A DNA stretch of 64,000 nt from JAJPHI01 sp035541875 (lineage in GTDB: Bacteria > Desulfobacterota > Binatia > Binatales > Binataceae). The stretch lies in the NCBI GenBank assembly GCA_035541875.1, contig DATKML010000051.1:124001-188000 (forward strand), written 5' to 3'. Of this stretch, positions 8,035-17,161 are shown piece after piece (the first letter of the stretch is position 1; every line of letters starts with the position of its first letter). The notes beneath the pieces are model-generated. The model was not told the DNA's origin. It saw nothing but the letters and a program-made list of their open reading frames with translations, and searched no databases. Position numbers and translations under genes: made by a program.

Positions 8035-9888
8035 ATGCGTCGTCAGGATATTCGTAATCTCGCTATCGTTGCGCACGTCGATCATGGCAAAACCACCTTG
8101 GTCGATGCGCTGCTGCGACAGTCAGGCGTTTTTCGTGCTAACGAACAGGTGGCCGAACGGGTGATGGATTCGATCGCGCTGGAGCGCGAACGCGGCATCA
8201 CGATCATGGCCAAAAACACCTCGATCGTCTGGAACGGTACCCGTATCAATATCGTTGATACGCCGGGCCATTCCGATTTCGGCGGCGAGGTCGAGCGCAC
8301 GCTCTCGATGGTCGACGGTATCCTGCTTCTCGTCGACGCTTGCGAAGGGCCCCTGCCCCAGACCCGTTTCGTCCTGCGCAAGGCACTCGAAGCGCATCTC
8401 CCTGCGGTCCTATGTATCAACAAAATCGACCGTAGCGACGCACGGGCTCCCGAGGTCCTCGACGAAGTTTACGACCTCTTCATCGACCTCGATGCCGAGG
8501 AAGGCCAGCTCGACTTCCCGGTGCTTTACACCAATGCCCGCGTGGGTACCTCGACCCTCAAGCTCGAAGAGCCGGGCACCGATCTTCACCCACTGTTCGA
8601 AGCGATCGTGAATCATCTACCGGGTCCTGATGTCGATCCGGATGCGACGGTGCAGTTCCAGGTTAATAACCTCGATTACGACGATTATGTCGGTCGCCTC
8701 GCGATTGGCCGAATCGTCGCCGGCTCGCTTGTAGTTGGTACGACCTATTCGATCTGCTCGGGCGAGACTCGTCGTGGGACCGGCAAGATCAGCCGTCTCT
8801 ATGGATGGCAGGGACTCAAGCGCGTCGAGATCAACGAGGCTCAGGCCGGCGATATCGTGATGGTGGCGGGGATCGAAGAGATCGAGATGGGCGACACGAT
8901 CGCGGACCTGGATAATCCGCGCCCGCTGCCGCCGATCCGAGTCGACGAACCTACAGTCGCGATGACTTTTTCGGTTAACAACTCGCCTTGGGCGGGACGC
9001 GAGGGCGAATTCGTAACGTCGCGCAAACTGGGTGAGCGGATCGACTTTGAATCACGCCGTAACGTTTCCGTTAAAGTCGAGCAGCTGAGCCCCGAATCGT
9101 GGCGCGTGATGGGTCGCGGCGAATTGCAGCTAGCAGTGATCCTGGAAACGATGCGCCGCGAAGGCTACGAAGTCCAGGTCTCCAAGCCCACGGTACTTAC
9201 GAAGCAGGACGAGAATGGGAACCTGCTCGAACCAATGGAGCTGCTGGTTATCGATATCCCCGAGGACTCGGTTGGAACGGTAACGCAGTTGCTGGCGAGC
9301 GCGAAGGGTCGGATGCGCTCGATGGTGACCCATGCGAGCGGTCGCACCCGCCTCGAATATGAAGCTCCCTCTCGCGGGCTTATCGGCTTCCGCGGTCGTT
9401 TCCTGACGGAAACGCGCGGAACTGGCCTGATGCATTCGGTCTTCAACGGCTACGCTCCATGGTGCGGAACGATCAAGACGCGCCAAAATGGGGCAATGAT
9501 CTCCGATCGCGACGGCCTCGCGACGGGCTACGCAATTTTCCATCTGCAGGAGCGCGGGCGGTTCTTTATCGGCGCAGGCGAGCCAGTTTACGAGGGGATG
9601 ATCGTCGGTGAGTATTCACGTGAAACCAATCTGCCGGTCAACGTGTGCCGTGAAAAGAAGCTCACCAATATTCGCGCTGCCGGTCACGACGAAGCGATCC
9701 GGCTCACGCCCCCGCGCGTTATGGGACTCGACGCTGCGCTCGAATGGATCGACGAAGAAGAGCTGGTCGAACTCACGCCCAAATCCGTCCGAATCCGCAA
9801 TCGGACTCTCAAGACCGCTCTGCGCAGCAAGCATCGCGCAGGATGGAGTGAGAACGCACCCGCGCCGCAGCCTGCCGGTACAGACTAA
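8035..9888 (+). CDS. typA: Ribosome-associated GTPase TypA/BipA
   Basis: The 617-residue product carries translational-GTPase motifs: G1 AHVDHGKTT (residues 13-21), the switch I region ERERGITIMAKNTS, G3 DTPGHSDFGGEVER and G4 NKIDR. Domain II, the EF-G-like domains (VTHASGRTRLEYEAPSRGLIGFRGRFLTETRGTG) and the TypA-specific C-terminal domain ending LKTALRSK follow. TypA binds the ribosome and supports assembly and stress growth. The ATG at 8035 is chosen over an in-frame TTG 15 bases upstream because MRRQDIRNLAIVAHVDHGKT is the usual N-terminus. A hairpin just after the stop probably ends transcription. Confidence 0.98.
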   Translation: MRRQDIRNLAIVAHVDHGKTTLVDALLRQSGVFRANEQVAERVMDSIALERERGITIMAKNTSIVWNGTRINIVDTPGHSDFGGEVERTLSMVDGILLLVDACEGPLPQTRFVLRKALEAHLPAVLCINKIDRSDARAPEVLDEVYDLFIDLDAEEGQLDFPVLYTNARVGTSTLKLEEPGTDLHPLFEAIVNHLPGPDVDPDATVQFQVNNLDYDDYVGRLAIGRIVAGSLVVGTTYSICSGETRRGTGKISRLYGWQGLKRVEINEAQAGDIVMVAGIEEIEMGDTIADLDNPRPLPPIRVDEPTVAMTFSVNNSPWAGREGEFVTSRKLGERIDFESRRNVSVKVEQLSPESWRVMGRGELQLAVILETMRREGYEVQVSKPTVLTKQDENGNLLEPMELLVIDIPEDSVGTVTQLLASAKGRMRSMVTHASGRTRLEYEAPSRGLIGFRGRFLTETRGTGLMHSVFNGYAPWCGTIKTRQNGAMISDRDGLATGYAIFHLQERGRFFIGAGEPVYEGMIVGEYSRETNLPVNVCREKKLTNIRAAGHDEAIRLTPPRVMGLDAALEWIDEEELVELTPKSVRIRNRTLKTALRSKHRAGWSENAPAPQPAGTD

Positions 9889-9890
9889 TC

Positions 9891-9923
9891 AAACTCCCCA
9901 GCCGGTTTCCGGCCGGGGAGTTT
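9891..9923 (+). terminator. Hairpin downstream of typA
   Basis: A 15-base stem with one mismatch (arms 9891-9905 and 9909-9923, triloop TTT) sits two bases after the typA stop. It lacks a long T tract, so it may be a weak or Rho-assisted terminator. Confidence 0.7.
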
Positions 9924-9951
9924 CAGATCTGCGGCAACGAAAGGTGCTCGC

Positions 9952-12900
9952 ATGAGAGCCCTTCGCCTGCTCGGGTACGCACTGCTGACGATCTTTGCGG
10001 TCATCGTCGCTGCGGCATTCTTCGTCTACCATAACCAACGCCGGATCGCTGAACTCGCCCTTGCCCAGATTCATCAGCGCACCGGATGCGATATCCAGAT
10101 AAGCGGGACCCAGCTCGATATCGGCTCGCGCCTAAGCGTCGTGCTGAAAAACCCGCGCGTGCTCTTCAGAGGACAAGAGGTCGCACGGCTCGAGAATATT
10201 CGAGCTATCCTCAACTTTAGGTCCTTGATCCACAATTATGGCCTTCCGCTCTACCGGTTGGGCCTCGATCGCCCTAAGGTTACTCTTCCTGCGCGTCAGG
10301 CCGATGTGACGGTAGCCGGTATACCTCGCCTCGATGCCAAAGCGGTCGATGCTCTCAAACAGGGACTCGACGCGCTCTCGGACACAGCTATGCAGGTCGA
10401 CGTGTACGACGGCACGGTCACGGATAGTGCCGGCTTGGGAATCGTTGAGCATATCGATTTGCATGCGTATCGACGCCATCATCGGCAGCCGGGCAAATGG
10501 CCGTGGCTACTCGATTTCGCTGCCGCGTTTACTCATCCGCCGGTCGATGGATTGCATACCTCGGGGAGTCTGGTCCTTGGATCAGAAAATAGCGTCGCCA
10601 ACTCGATCGCTCGAGGACAAGCCTGGTTTTGGAGCTTCAAGCTGAGTGATTTCCCGATCGGCTCTTTTACACTCACCGACATTGCTGACGGTCACCTCAG
10701 CTTTGTGATCGATCAGGCGGGGGTTCTCACTGGAACCAGCGAGACCAACCTGCACAGAATAATCATCGCCGGTAACGCGATGCTGAAGCCACAGGAGTTG
10801 GGCGATGCGCAGCTGCTTAGCAAATTCCACGCAGCACCCGACGAACTAACGCTTTCCAGTATCGAGTTGCAACGTTCCGGCGCCGACATTGCTCAGGCGC
10901 AGGCTACGATGGGGCATCCCTATGAGGACGGTCGCACTCTCACTTTCAGCGCCAGCACGGAGCCTCTCGATATACCGTCATTGGGCAGTTTTGTCCGTTC
11001 GATTCGCGACCTGCCGCCACGACTCATCGAGTTAGTAGGTAACGTTGATAGCGGCAAAGTGAGTATCGCAAGTGCCGCTGTCAATACCACTCAGCCGTTG
11101 CGCGAATGGAATCTTCAAACACTGCGCAACAACTTCACCAGCAATCTGGTCATCCGTGATGGCGGCTGTCACTTCGCCGCTGACGCAAAATTGCCCGCGA
11201 TTCGCGGGCTTAGTTCGCAGGTGGCATACAACCCGGGACGCCTTCAATTCACTCAAACGGGTCTCGATTTCGGCAACACGCATATCGCGCAACTGAGTCT
11301 GGACGCGAACCTGCGCGATCTCCCGAAGCTGATTCGATACAAGCTGCAAAGTCGCGCTGACCTCGATATCGCGGAGTTATATCCGCTCGCCAAGGATCGG
11401 ATGCAGACCTTTTTGCCGGCTGCGACTTCACACGTCGCCAAACTTGAAGGTCGCTCCACTTCGTCAGTCGACCTGTCCGGCGTCCTTGATCTGTCTTCGC
11501 CCGGCCTTCCTCACGATTACCTGGCCAATATTGCGCTGGATCATGTGACCGCGACGACGATCAACCCGAACGCGCAGATTTCGATTCAGCAAGGACAGGT
11601 TAAACTCAGCCCCGACACACTCGATATCGACCATCTTAGGTTACTGCCCGCAGGTGCTACCGGAGGCGATATAACTTTCAACGGTATCGTCGAATTACGG
11701 CCCAACGCCACGGCGATGCGCGACTTTTCAGCGGAGCTGCATGGAATAAAGATCGAGCAGTGGCTGCCATTCGTCGTAGAGCCCGATAGCCTCGCGGTCC
11801 ATGGCGCGGTCGGCGGCGTGATTCACGCCAACACGAATCCGAAAAGTTCTATCCCGGAATTGACGGGCCGTCTGACGCTCAGCGACGGCGATCTGATGTT
11901 CGGTTTCCTGCGAAGTCCGATTGTGACTCGCTCGGCCATCCTGACCTTCAATGGACCGGGACTCCAGCTGAGCATCGCCAGCGGAAAATTCGAAGATCAG
12001 CCGGTTGATTTCAATCTGGATGTCAGGGACTTGGGCCATCCGGAAGTTCAGATCGAGGCGATGGCCTCAAAGATCGATTTCCTTGCATTGAACTTCATCC
12101 GTTTGCCGTGGTCTCCGCATCGTCCACCGCATTTCTTTGCCGTGCCGGTATCAGGGCATATCGGCGCTCACGCTGCGACATTTGATCGGTTACCGCTCAA
12201 GGAAGTTTCCACGGACTTCAGTCGCGATTTCACAGATTGGCACATCAAGAATTTCAAATGTGAAGCGTTCACTGGGAACGTCGGTCTATCGATCGACGGT
12301 AAAACCGGCCCCAACAACTGGATTCACGTCATCGGCAAGATCGACGGGTCCGAGGTCGGTGGCATCTTCCGTATGCTCGATGCCACCAAAAAGCCGGCAC
12401 TGACGGGAAAGCTGACTGCCGACGGCGATTTCTGGGCCAATACCGATACCGACTTCTTCGATACGCTAGCTGGCACAGTCAGGTTCACGATCGCTGACGG
12501 CGTGGCCGATCGCTTCACGGCATTGTCCCGCGTGTTGGGGCTGATTGATCTGAAGAGTTGGCTCACGGCGCAGATTCCGGATCCCACGGTCCATGGGCTT
12601 CCCTTCAAGACGATCAGCGGCCTGATGAAGGGCCACAAAGGCGACTTCTATACCGATGACCTGCGATTGGCGGGCCCCGTGATGGATTTGGCGGCTGAGG
12701 GCCACATCCTGTTTTCCAGTGGCCACGTCGATATGGAAGTCGGCGCCTTTCCTTTCAACACCGCGAACTGGCTTATCAGCCATATCCCGATAATCGGCGA
12801 CAACCTCGCAGCGGGCAGTAATGGTCTGGTCGCGGCCTATTTCCACGTGTACGGGCCCTTCAAAGACCCGAGCGTCGTACCGATGCCGATCACGTCGGTC

Positions 12901-12966
12901 ACGGAGTTCATCAAAAAAGTGCTTGGACTGCCGATTAACATCATCGTGCCGAACACTATCAAATGA
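9952..12966 (+). CDS. AsmA/YhdP-like large envelope protein
   Basis: The 1004-residue protein has one N-terminal membrane anchor (about residues 5-26) and a long periplasmic body of repeating beta-rich modules. The C-terminus (GVADRFTALSRVLGLIDLKSWL, GLPFKTISGLMKGHKGDFYTDDLRLAGPVMDLAAEGHI) matches the conserved AsmA_2/YhdP C-terminal region. AsmA-like proteins form hydrophobic grooves that bridge the inner and outer membranes and move phospholipids. Length and topology fit that group better than TamB. It lies between typA and cutA. A perfect 9 bp hairpin follows the stop. Confidence 0.88.
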   Translation: MRALRLLGYALLTIFAVIVAAAFFVYHNQRRIAELALAQIHQRTGCDIQISGTQLDIGSRLSVVLKNPRVLFRGQEVARLENIRAILNFRSLIHNYGLPLYRLGLDRPKVTLPARQADVTVAGIPRLDAKAVDALKQGLDALSDTAMQVDVYDGTVTDSAGLGIVEHIDLHAYRRHHRQPGKWPWLLDFAAAFTHPPVDGLHTSGSLVLGSENSVANSIARGQAWFWSFKLSDFPIGSFTLTDIADGHLSFVIDQAGVLTGTSETNLHRIIIAGNAMLKPQELGDAQLLSKFHAAPDELTLSSIELQRSGADIAQAQATMGHPYEDGRTLTFSASTEPLDIPSLGSFVRSIRDLPPRLIELVGNVDSGKVSIASAAVNTTQPLREWNLQTLRNNFTSNLVIRDGGCHFAADAKLPAIRGLSSQVAYNPGRLQFTQTGLDFGNTHIAQLSLDANLRDLPKLIRYKLQSRADLDIAELYPLAKDRMQTFLPAATSHVAKLEGRSTSSVDLSGVLDLSSPGLPHDYLANIALDHVTATTINPNAQISIQQGQVKLSPDTLDIDHLRLLPAGATGGDITFNGIVELRPNATAMRDFSAELHGIKIEQWLPFVVEPDSLAVHGAVGGVIHANTNPKSSIPELTGRLTLSDGDLMFGFLRSPIVTRSAILTFNGPGLQLSIASGKFEDQPVDFNLDVRDLGHPEVQIEAMASKIDFLALNFIRLPWSPHRPPHFFAVPVSGHIGAHAATFDRLPLKEVSTDFSRDFTDWHIKNFKCEAFTGNVGLSIDGKTGPNNWIHVIGKIDGSEVGGIFRMLDATKKPALTGKLTADGDFWANTDTDFFDTLAGTVRFTIADGVADRFTALSRVLGLIDLKSWLTAQIPDPTVHGLPFKTISGLMKGHKGDFYTDDLRLAGPVMDLAAEGHILFSSGHVDMEVGAFPFNTANWLISHIPIIGDNLAAGSNGLVAAYFHVYGPFKDPSVVPMPITSVTEFIKKVLGLPINIIVPNTIK

Positions 12967-12972
12967 CGCAGC

Positions 12973-12996
12973 CTGCTTGAGTCGATTCTCAAGCAG
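12973..12996 (+). terminator. Hairpin after the AsmA-like gene
   Basis: Perfect 9 bp arms CTGCTTGAG / CTCAAGCAG with a 6-base loop lie seven bases after the stop. No T tract follows, so termination strength is uncertain. Confidence 0.5.
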
Positions 12997-13039
12997 CGAC
13001 AGCTTGGACTGCCGTTTAAGCGTCGATAGAGTGTTCGCA

Positions 13040-13408
13040 ATGGCGGCAAAGAAGAGGTCCGGCGCTTGCGTGATGTTCGTGATGGCCGGTGCAGAGGAAG
13101 AGGCTGAAAAGATTTCCCGCTCGCTTGTAGAGGAAAACCTCGCGGCTTGCGCCAATATTATCGGCCCAGCTCGGTCGATGTATCGATGGCAGGGTAAGGT
13201 TGAAGACGCTCGCGAATACCTGATCATGATCAAAACTCGCACCAGTTTAACTTCCCGAGTCGAGCGTGCCGTGCGCAAGCTCCACAGCTACGAAGTGCCT
13301 GAGATTATTGCGCTCACGATCACTGCGGGTTCCGCGCCTTATCTCGAGTGGATTTCCCAGAATACCACTGCGCCTAAACGAGCGCGTCGCGCCACACCGA
13401 AATCATGA
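13040..13408 (+). CDS. cutA: Divalent-cation tolerance protein CutA
   Basis: The 122-residue product has the CutA1 signature: LVEENLAACANIIGPARSMYRWQGKVEDAREYLIMIKT in the middle and HSYEVPEIIALTITAGSAPYLEWI near the end. Length fits the trimeric family. The ATG at 13040 is preferred; a GTG at 13031 is an alternative. CutA proteins bind divalent metals, but their role is poorly fixed. The stop overlaps the hisC start by four bases (ATGA), so the two are translationally coupled. Confidence 0.95.
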   Translation: MAAKKRSGACVMFVMAGAEEEAEKISRSLVEENLAACANIIGPARSMYRWQGKVEDAREYLIMIKTRTSLTSRVERAVRKLHSYEVPEIIALTITAGSAPYLEWISQNTTAPKRARRATPKS

Positions 13409-14517
13409 GTACCTCGTCGAATCGAAAGACCTCGATGTTTCGTGCTGCGATCGAGCAGATGGCCCCGTACGTACCGGGCGAGCAACCCCGGCCGGGCCAA
13501 AAGCTGATCAAGCTCAACACCAACGAGAATCCTTATCCACCGTCGCCGCAGGTTCGTCGAGCAATTATGCAGGCTACCGGTGCGGCATTACGCCTGTACC
13601 CTGCGCCACACGCTGATGCGTTTATCGGAGCGGCAGCGAAGGCATATCGCTTTCGGCCTGAATCGATTCTCGCAGGTAACGGCTCCGACGAACTCCTCGC
13701 GATGCTTTTCCGAGCGGTGCTCGATCAGGGCGATAGAGTAGCCTACCCGCTCCCGACCTACTCACTCTACGATACGCTCGCCCAGGTCCAGGGAGCCAAG
13801 TCGGTACGAGTCCCGCTCGGGCCCGGATTCTCAATCCCGCTCGAGGCGCTCGGGCGAGAGCAGGCGCGCCTCACGATTGTATGCAGTCCCAATTCACCCT
13901 GCGGCAGTCTTGCCGATCGCGAAGGTCTCGATAAGCTCGCGCGCAAGCTGCGCGGACGGCTCCTAGTGATCGACGAAGCCTACGTCGACTTTACCGAAAG
14001 CAGCGCGATCGATCTGGCCAAGCAGCATAAGAACGTAATCGTGCTACGAACGCTCTCTAAGGCCTTTTCTCTGGCGGGGATGCGGCTCGGGCTCTGCTTT
14101 GGCCATCCCGACCTGATGGTTCAGTTACAGAAAGTTAAGGACTCCTACAATTTGAACCGTCTCGCGATCGCAGCCGGCGCCGCCGCGATCGATGATATGG
14201 CGTGGATGCGCCGCAACGCTGAGCGGGTGAAACAGACGCGAGCGATGACCGAGGCTCGGTTACGCGCGATGGGCTTCGAAGTGCCGCCGTCGCAGGCGAA
14301 TTTCGTTCTCGCCCGGATGGCCGATCATGACATGGCTCCGATCACGGCCGCACTGCGCCGACGCGGGATTCTTGTCCGCCATTTTCCGCGTTCGGTTTTC
14401 CGCGACGCGCTCCGTATCTCGATCGGCACGCCCGCCGAGATGCGCGCTTTATTCAAAGCGCTCGAACCACTCGTGCGTCCGCTCACCCGAGTGCAGAAGA
14501 AGGGGCGCGCTGCCTGA
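13405..14517 (+). CDS. hisC: Histidinol-phosphate aminotransferase
   Basis: This 370-residue fold-type I PLP enzyme has LNTNENPYPPSP at the N-terminus, the cofactor loop GNGSDELLAMLF, the cofactor Asp in VIDEAYVDF, the Schiff-base Lys219 in RTLSKAFSLAGMRLG and an Arg near the C-terminus (RISIGTPAEM). It transfers the amino group from glutamate to imidazole-acetol phosphate in histidine synthesis. The gene overlaps cutA and is not inside a his operon. HisC-like proteins sometimes act on phenylpyruvate or other keto acids, so the exact substrate is likely but not proven. Confidence 0.92.
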   Translation: MSTSSNRKTSMFRAAIEQMAPYVPGEQPRPGQKLIKLNTNENPYPPSPQVRRAIMQATGAALRLYPAPHADAFIGAAAKAYRFRPESILAGNGSDELLAMLFRAVLDQGDRVAYPLPTYSLYDTLAQVQGAKSVRVPLGPGFSIPLEALGREQARLTIVCSPNSPCGSLADREGLDKLARKLRGRLLVIDEAYVDFTESSAIDLAKQHKNVIVLRTLSKAFSLAGMRLGLCFGHPDLMVQLQKVKDSYNLNRLAIAAGAAAIDDMAWMRRNAERVKQTRAMTEARLRAMGFEVPPSQANFVLARMADHDMAPITAALRRRGILVRHFPRSVFRDALRISIGTPAEMRALFKALEPLVRPLTRVQKKGRAA

Positions 14518-14526
14518 TTATCGGCG

Positions 14527-15177
14527 ATGAGCCGCATCGGCAATCTCTTTGAGAAGTTTCGTCCCGCTCCCACATCGGATGGGGACAGCGACATTCGCCT
14601 CGAAGGAGGTCGATGGGTTATCGCTGGATTAGGCAATCCGGGTGAGCAATATCGACGCTCGCGCCACAACACCGGGTTCATGGCCGCGACATATCTGGCC
14701 GCCCGTTACGGCGTCGAGTTGAATCGGCGCAAATTCAGCGGCTTTTTCGCAGAGACACGTATCGCGGATGCGCCCGCTATCATCGTTATCCCGCAGACCT
14801 TCTACAACAAGAGCGGTGACTGCGTTTCGCCGTTACTCGGCTACTACAGAGTTCCGCCGGAACGCCTGATCGTAATCCATGACGAGATGGACTTGCCGCT
14901 GCCGCAGATTCGTATCAAGCGCGGTGGTAGCGATGCGGGTAATCGCGGTGTGCGTTCGGTCGCCGGTTCTTTGGGAACTCCCGATTTCATCCGAGTGCGG
15001 GTCGGTGTCAGCCGACCCGGCGGCGCGGGCGGCGCGATCGAACACGTCCTGCAGCCGTTCACCAACGACGAAGCGCGGGAACTAGAGAAGGTCTTCGACC
15101 GTATCGCTGACGCCGTCGCGTCCATTATTCGCGACGGACTGGAGCGCGCGATGGGGACCTTCAACCAGCGCGTCTGA
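14527..15177 (+). CDS. pth: Peptidyl-tRNA hydrolase
   Basis: Pth releases peptides from prematurely dropped peptidyl-tRNA. The 216-residue product has the catalytic frame AGLGNPGEQYRRSRHNTGF (N37, H47), the TFYNKSG loop (N94) and IHDEMDLP (D119). It carries an N-terminal extension of about 28 residues that Escherichia coli Pth lacks. Where E. coli has GGHNGL (H113-N114, substrate-binding), this protein reads AGNRGV, so the His-Asn pair appears replaced by Asn139-Arg140. The main catalytic His and Asp are present. It follows hisC by nine bases and ends three bases from the convergent VOC gene. Confidence 0.93.
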   Translation: MSRIGNLFEKFRPAPTSDGDSDIRLEGGRWVIAGLGNPGEQYRRSRHNTGFMAATYLAARYGVELNRRKFSGFFAETRIADAPAIIVIPQTFYNKSGDCVSPLLGYYRVPPERLIVIHDEMDLPLPQIRIKRGGSDAGNRGVRSVAGSLGTPDFIRVRVGVSRPGGAGGAIEHVLQPFTNDEARELEKVFDRIADAVASIIRDGLERAMGTFNQRV

Positions 15178-15180
15178 ACG

Positions 15181-16098
15181 CTATGCCGCAGGCTTGGGCG
15201 GAGGTGTTGGGCCGCGGTGGCCCCAGATACTGCCGGCTTCGTGGCGCTGCACCTTCCACGTCGCGTCATCGATCATTCGTGCGCCGTAGCCATACTCAAC
15301 TTCGAAGCCCGACGGCGTCCGCATGTAGAACGACACCATGTGATCATTGGTGTGCTTCCCTAGCGATCCGGAGATTGGTACGCCCTGGTCCTGGCACAGG
15401 TACATCGTCGCGCCGACATCATCGACGTTCTTAACCTGCAACATGAAATGATGCAGCCGCTTACCTCCCGGCAAAGGAATTTCGCCAAAAGCCAGCGTAT
15501 GATGGCGGGGATTGCAATGCATGAAAGTCAGCGTCAGCGGTGTGACCGGCTGACCACGGCGCATCTTCATGTCGATAAAGTCGCTTATGCGCATCCCGAG
15601 CACGTCGCGGTAGAAATGCAGCGACTTCGCCGAGTCATCGACCCGGATAACCATGTGACCCATCCCCATGATTCCAGTTTCGAAACCGCCAATCGTCCGT
15701 GCGGAATGAAACGGCACCTGAAAGTTCATCAGGGGGCCGTAGTAGGCTTCGCTGGGGATGCCGTTCGGATCATTGAATTGGATCAACTCGACGACGCCGC
15801 GGTCCTGCGCCAGTTCCTTTGCACCGGGGTTAACTTCGACTCCCTCGGCCTGCAACTGCGCCGTGAGTTCGCGCAAAGCCGGCTGGTCAGTGACTTCCCA
15901 TCCGATGAAGGCGACGTCGTCCGCGTCGTTTTGCTTCAGGATGAACCGATGATGGTTCTCGTCCATCCGCAGATAGACCGAACCGTCAGAGGCCCTGCCC
16001 GCGATCTGCAAGCCTAGAATCTCCGTGGCGAACCGCTGCCATTCTTCGAGGTTGCGGACGTTAAGTCCGAGATAGCCGAGCTGCGCTACATTCGCCAT
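15181..16098 (-). CDS. Type I extradiol ring-cleavage dioxygenase-like VOC protein
   Basis: The 305-residue product has two vicinal-oxygen-chelate modules (about residues 6-120 and 145-275), as in BphC (2,3-dihydroxybiphenyl 1,2-dioxygenase). The probable Fe(II) ligands are H148 (GMGHMVIRV), H217 (RLHHFMLQV) and E268 (GFEVEYG). The second-shell catalytic His, Asp and Tyr are likely in RHHTLAFG, NDHMVSFY and following. This points to proximal ring cleavage of a catechol-type substrate. It stands alone and is transcribed toward pth. Confidence 0.88.
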   Translation of the reverse strand: MANVAQLGYLGLNVRNLEEWQRFATEILGLQIAGRASDGSVYLRMDENHHRFILKQNDADDVAFIGWEVTDQPALRELTAQLQAEGVEVNPGAKELAQDRGVVELIQFNDPNGIPSEAYYGPLMNFQVPFHSARTIGGFETGIMGMGHMVIRVDDSAKSLHFYRDVLGMRISDFIDMKMRRGQPVTPLTLTFMHCNPRHHTLAFGEIPLPGGKRLHHFMLQVKNVDDVGATMYLCQDQGVPISGSLGKHTNDHMVSFYMRTPSGFEVEYGYGARMIDDATWKVQRHEAGSIWGHRGPTPPPKPAA

Positions 16099-16509
16099 CG
16101 GTCCTCGCTCCTTTCAAGCACGCTTAACGTGAGATTGTCGATCACCTCATTCTTGTTTACAAGGACAGCCTTTCTCGCGGCGGTCTTCGAGCGATAATCA
16201 TTGGCGAACCCGAGTCTCGTGAGCCGAGCGCCAGTCGAGCGAGACGCCGGCTCACGCCAAGGCTAGTCGAAGACACCAGAAAATAAGCTTATGAGGCACT
16301 TACACATCATTTATGATGCACCCTGTTTCATCAACTTAGCGCCAACTTTAGTCGTATTCGACCTGTGCTCATTTTAGCTCAATAGAGCAATCTAGAGTAT
16401 TTAGATTTATTTTGGAGCCAAATTGGTACCTAACTTGCTCCCAGAGTTACCATAGCAGCTAATGCTGATCAGATTGAAACTGACCTTATTCCAACGGAGG
16501 GAGCTGAAG
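16099..16509. other. Divergent intergenic region between the VOC gene and the Flp pilin gene
   Basis: About 410 bases without a credible gene. It holds a 9 bp perfect inverted repeat (16218-16226 and 16248-16256, 21-base loop), a 14 bp palindrome (CATCAT-TT-ATGATG, 16305-16318), an AT-rich stretch, and a sigma-54-like promoter next to the pilin gene. The repeats may be regulator sites or a transcript hairpin. I see no tRNA or small ORF. Confidence 0.7.
16423..16439 (+). promoter_or_regulatory. Sigma-54-type -24/-12 promoter for the Flp pilin gene
   Basis: TTGGTAC followed five bases later by TTGCT matches the RpoN consensus (TTGGCAC-N5-TTGCW) at all but the C of GGCAC. The invariant GG (16425-16426) and GC (16437-16438) are separated by exactly 10 bases. 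Transcription would start near 16450, some 60 bases before the pilin ATG. An RpoN-dependent activator would be needed. Confidence 0.7.
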
Positions 16510-16704
16510 ATGGAAGTGATTGCGAAGGTTATGGTGCGGGTTCGGGAATGGCATAAGGGGCTGAACAAAGGTCAGACGATGACCGAGTACGCCCTGATTA
16601 TGGCGGCTGTTGCGGTCGTCGTGTTCGTCACCTACCAATCGATGGGCAATGACATCGGGTCGCTGGTGAACAACATCAACACCGACCTCACGACTGCGAG
16701 CTAA
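16510..16704 (+). CDS. flp: Flp/Fap-type pilin precursor
   Basis: The 64-residue precursor has a basic leader ending at G21, then QTMTEYALIMAAVAVVVF. This is the class III (Flp) prepilin cut site with the conserved Glu and Tyr in positions 5-6 of the mature chain. The chosen ATG has a clear GGAGG ribosome site (16496-16502); an in-frame ATG 48 bases upstream lacks one. Flp subunits build tight-adherence (Tad) pili, but no tad assembly genes are in this window, so it is an orphan here. A sigma-54-like promoter lies upstream and a strong terminator follows. Confidence 0.93.
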   Translation: MEVIAKVMVRVREWHKGLNKGQTMTEYALIMAAVAVVVFVTYQSMGNDIGSLVNNINTDLTTAS

Positions 16705-16718
16705 AATTTCGGGTCGAC

Positions 16719-16757
16719 GCGGGCGCGAGGATTAAACCTCCTCGCGCTCGCTTTTTT
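16719..16757 (+). terminator. Rho-independent terminator of the pilin gene
   Basis: A 13 bp GC-rich stem (arms 16719-16731 and 16739-16751, one G-U pair) with a 7-base loop is followed by a run of six T. It lies 14 bases after the pilin stop and implies a monocistronic message. Confidence 0.92.
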
Positions 16758-16859
16758 CGTGCGACCTGACGATTAGACCGGATACACCAGCGGGCTCCTC
16801 GCCACAGGAAGTCCCGCCGGCGGAGCCTCCGTGAGGAATCAAGCGCAGAGGCTTCTGGC

Positions 16860-17036
16860 CTATTCCTTCACTAAGTTCTCGAGCTCAAAACGCTCCTGTT
16901 TGCGGCGCCCATCCGCAAACCAGATGCACGACGCGATTTTGCTTCCGTCGTCGGCCGTCTCGATCGTTCCGATGGTCATCACATGACCACCGGTCTTGAG
17001 TCGAACGAGATCGCCTTCATTTAACTGCTCAGCCAT
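16860..17036 (-). CDS. DUF2158-family small protein
   Basis: A 58-residue product starts with an ATG behind GGAGGAG. It contains GDLVRLKTGGHVMTIGTIE near the N-terminus, then SCIWFADGRRKQERFELENL. The order GD-VRLKSGGP-MTV, C-WF and RE-F-L is that of DUF2158 (YodC-like) proteins, small SH3-like beta folds of unknown function. The strong ribosome site supports that it is a real gene although very short. It is convergent with the pilin gene and downstream of the amidohydrolase on the same strand. Confidence 0.8.
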   Translation of the reverse strand: MAEQLNEGDLVRLKTGGHVMTIGTIETADDGSKIASCIWFADGRRKQERFELENLVKE

Positions 17037-17161
17037 ATGCTCTCCTCCGCCCTAGGACTCGCAGTTCAGGTGTATGTCGGGATAGTCCCCATCTAGACCT
17101 TTCCCGAATAAAAGGCAAAGAGAACGGCGCGGCTCGATTGCAGCAACTCCAAGAAACGAGA

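Noticed and set aside
12466..13278. Minus-strand open frame spanning the end of the AsmA-like gene and cutA
   Set aside because: It crosses a hairpin and two coding genes and shows no recognisable domain.
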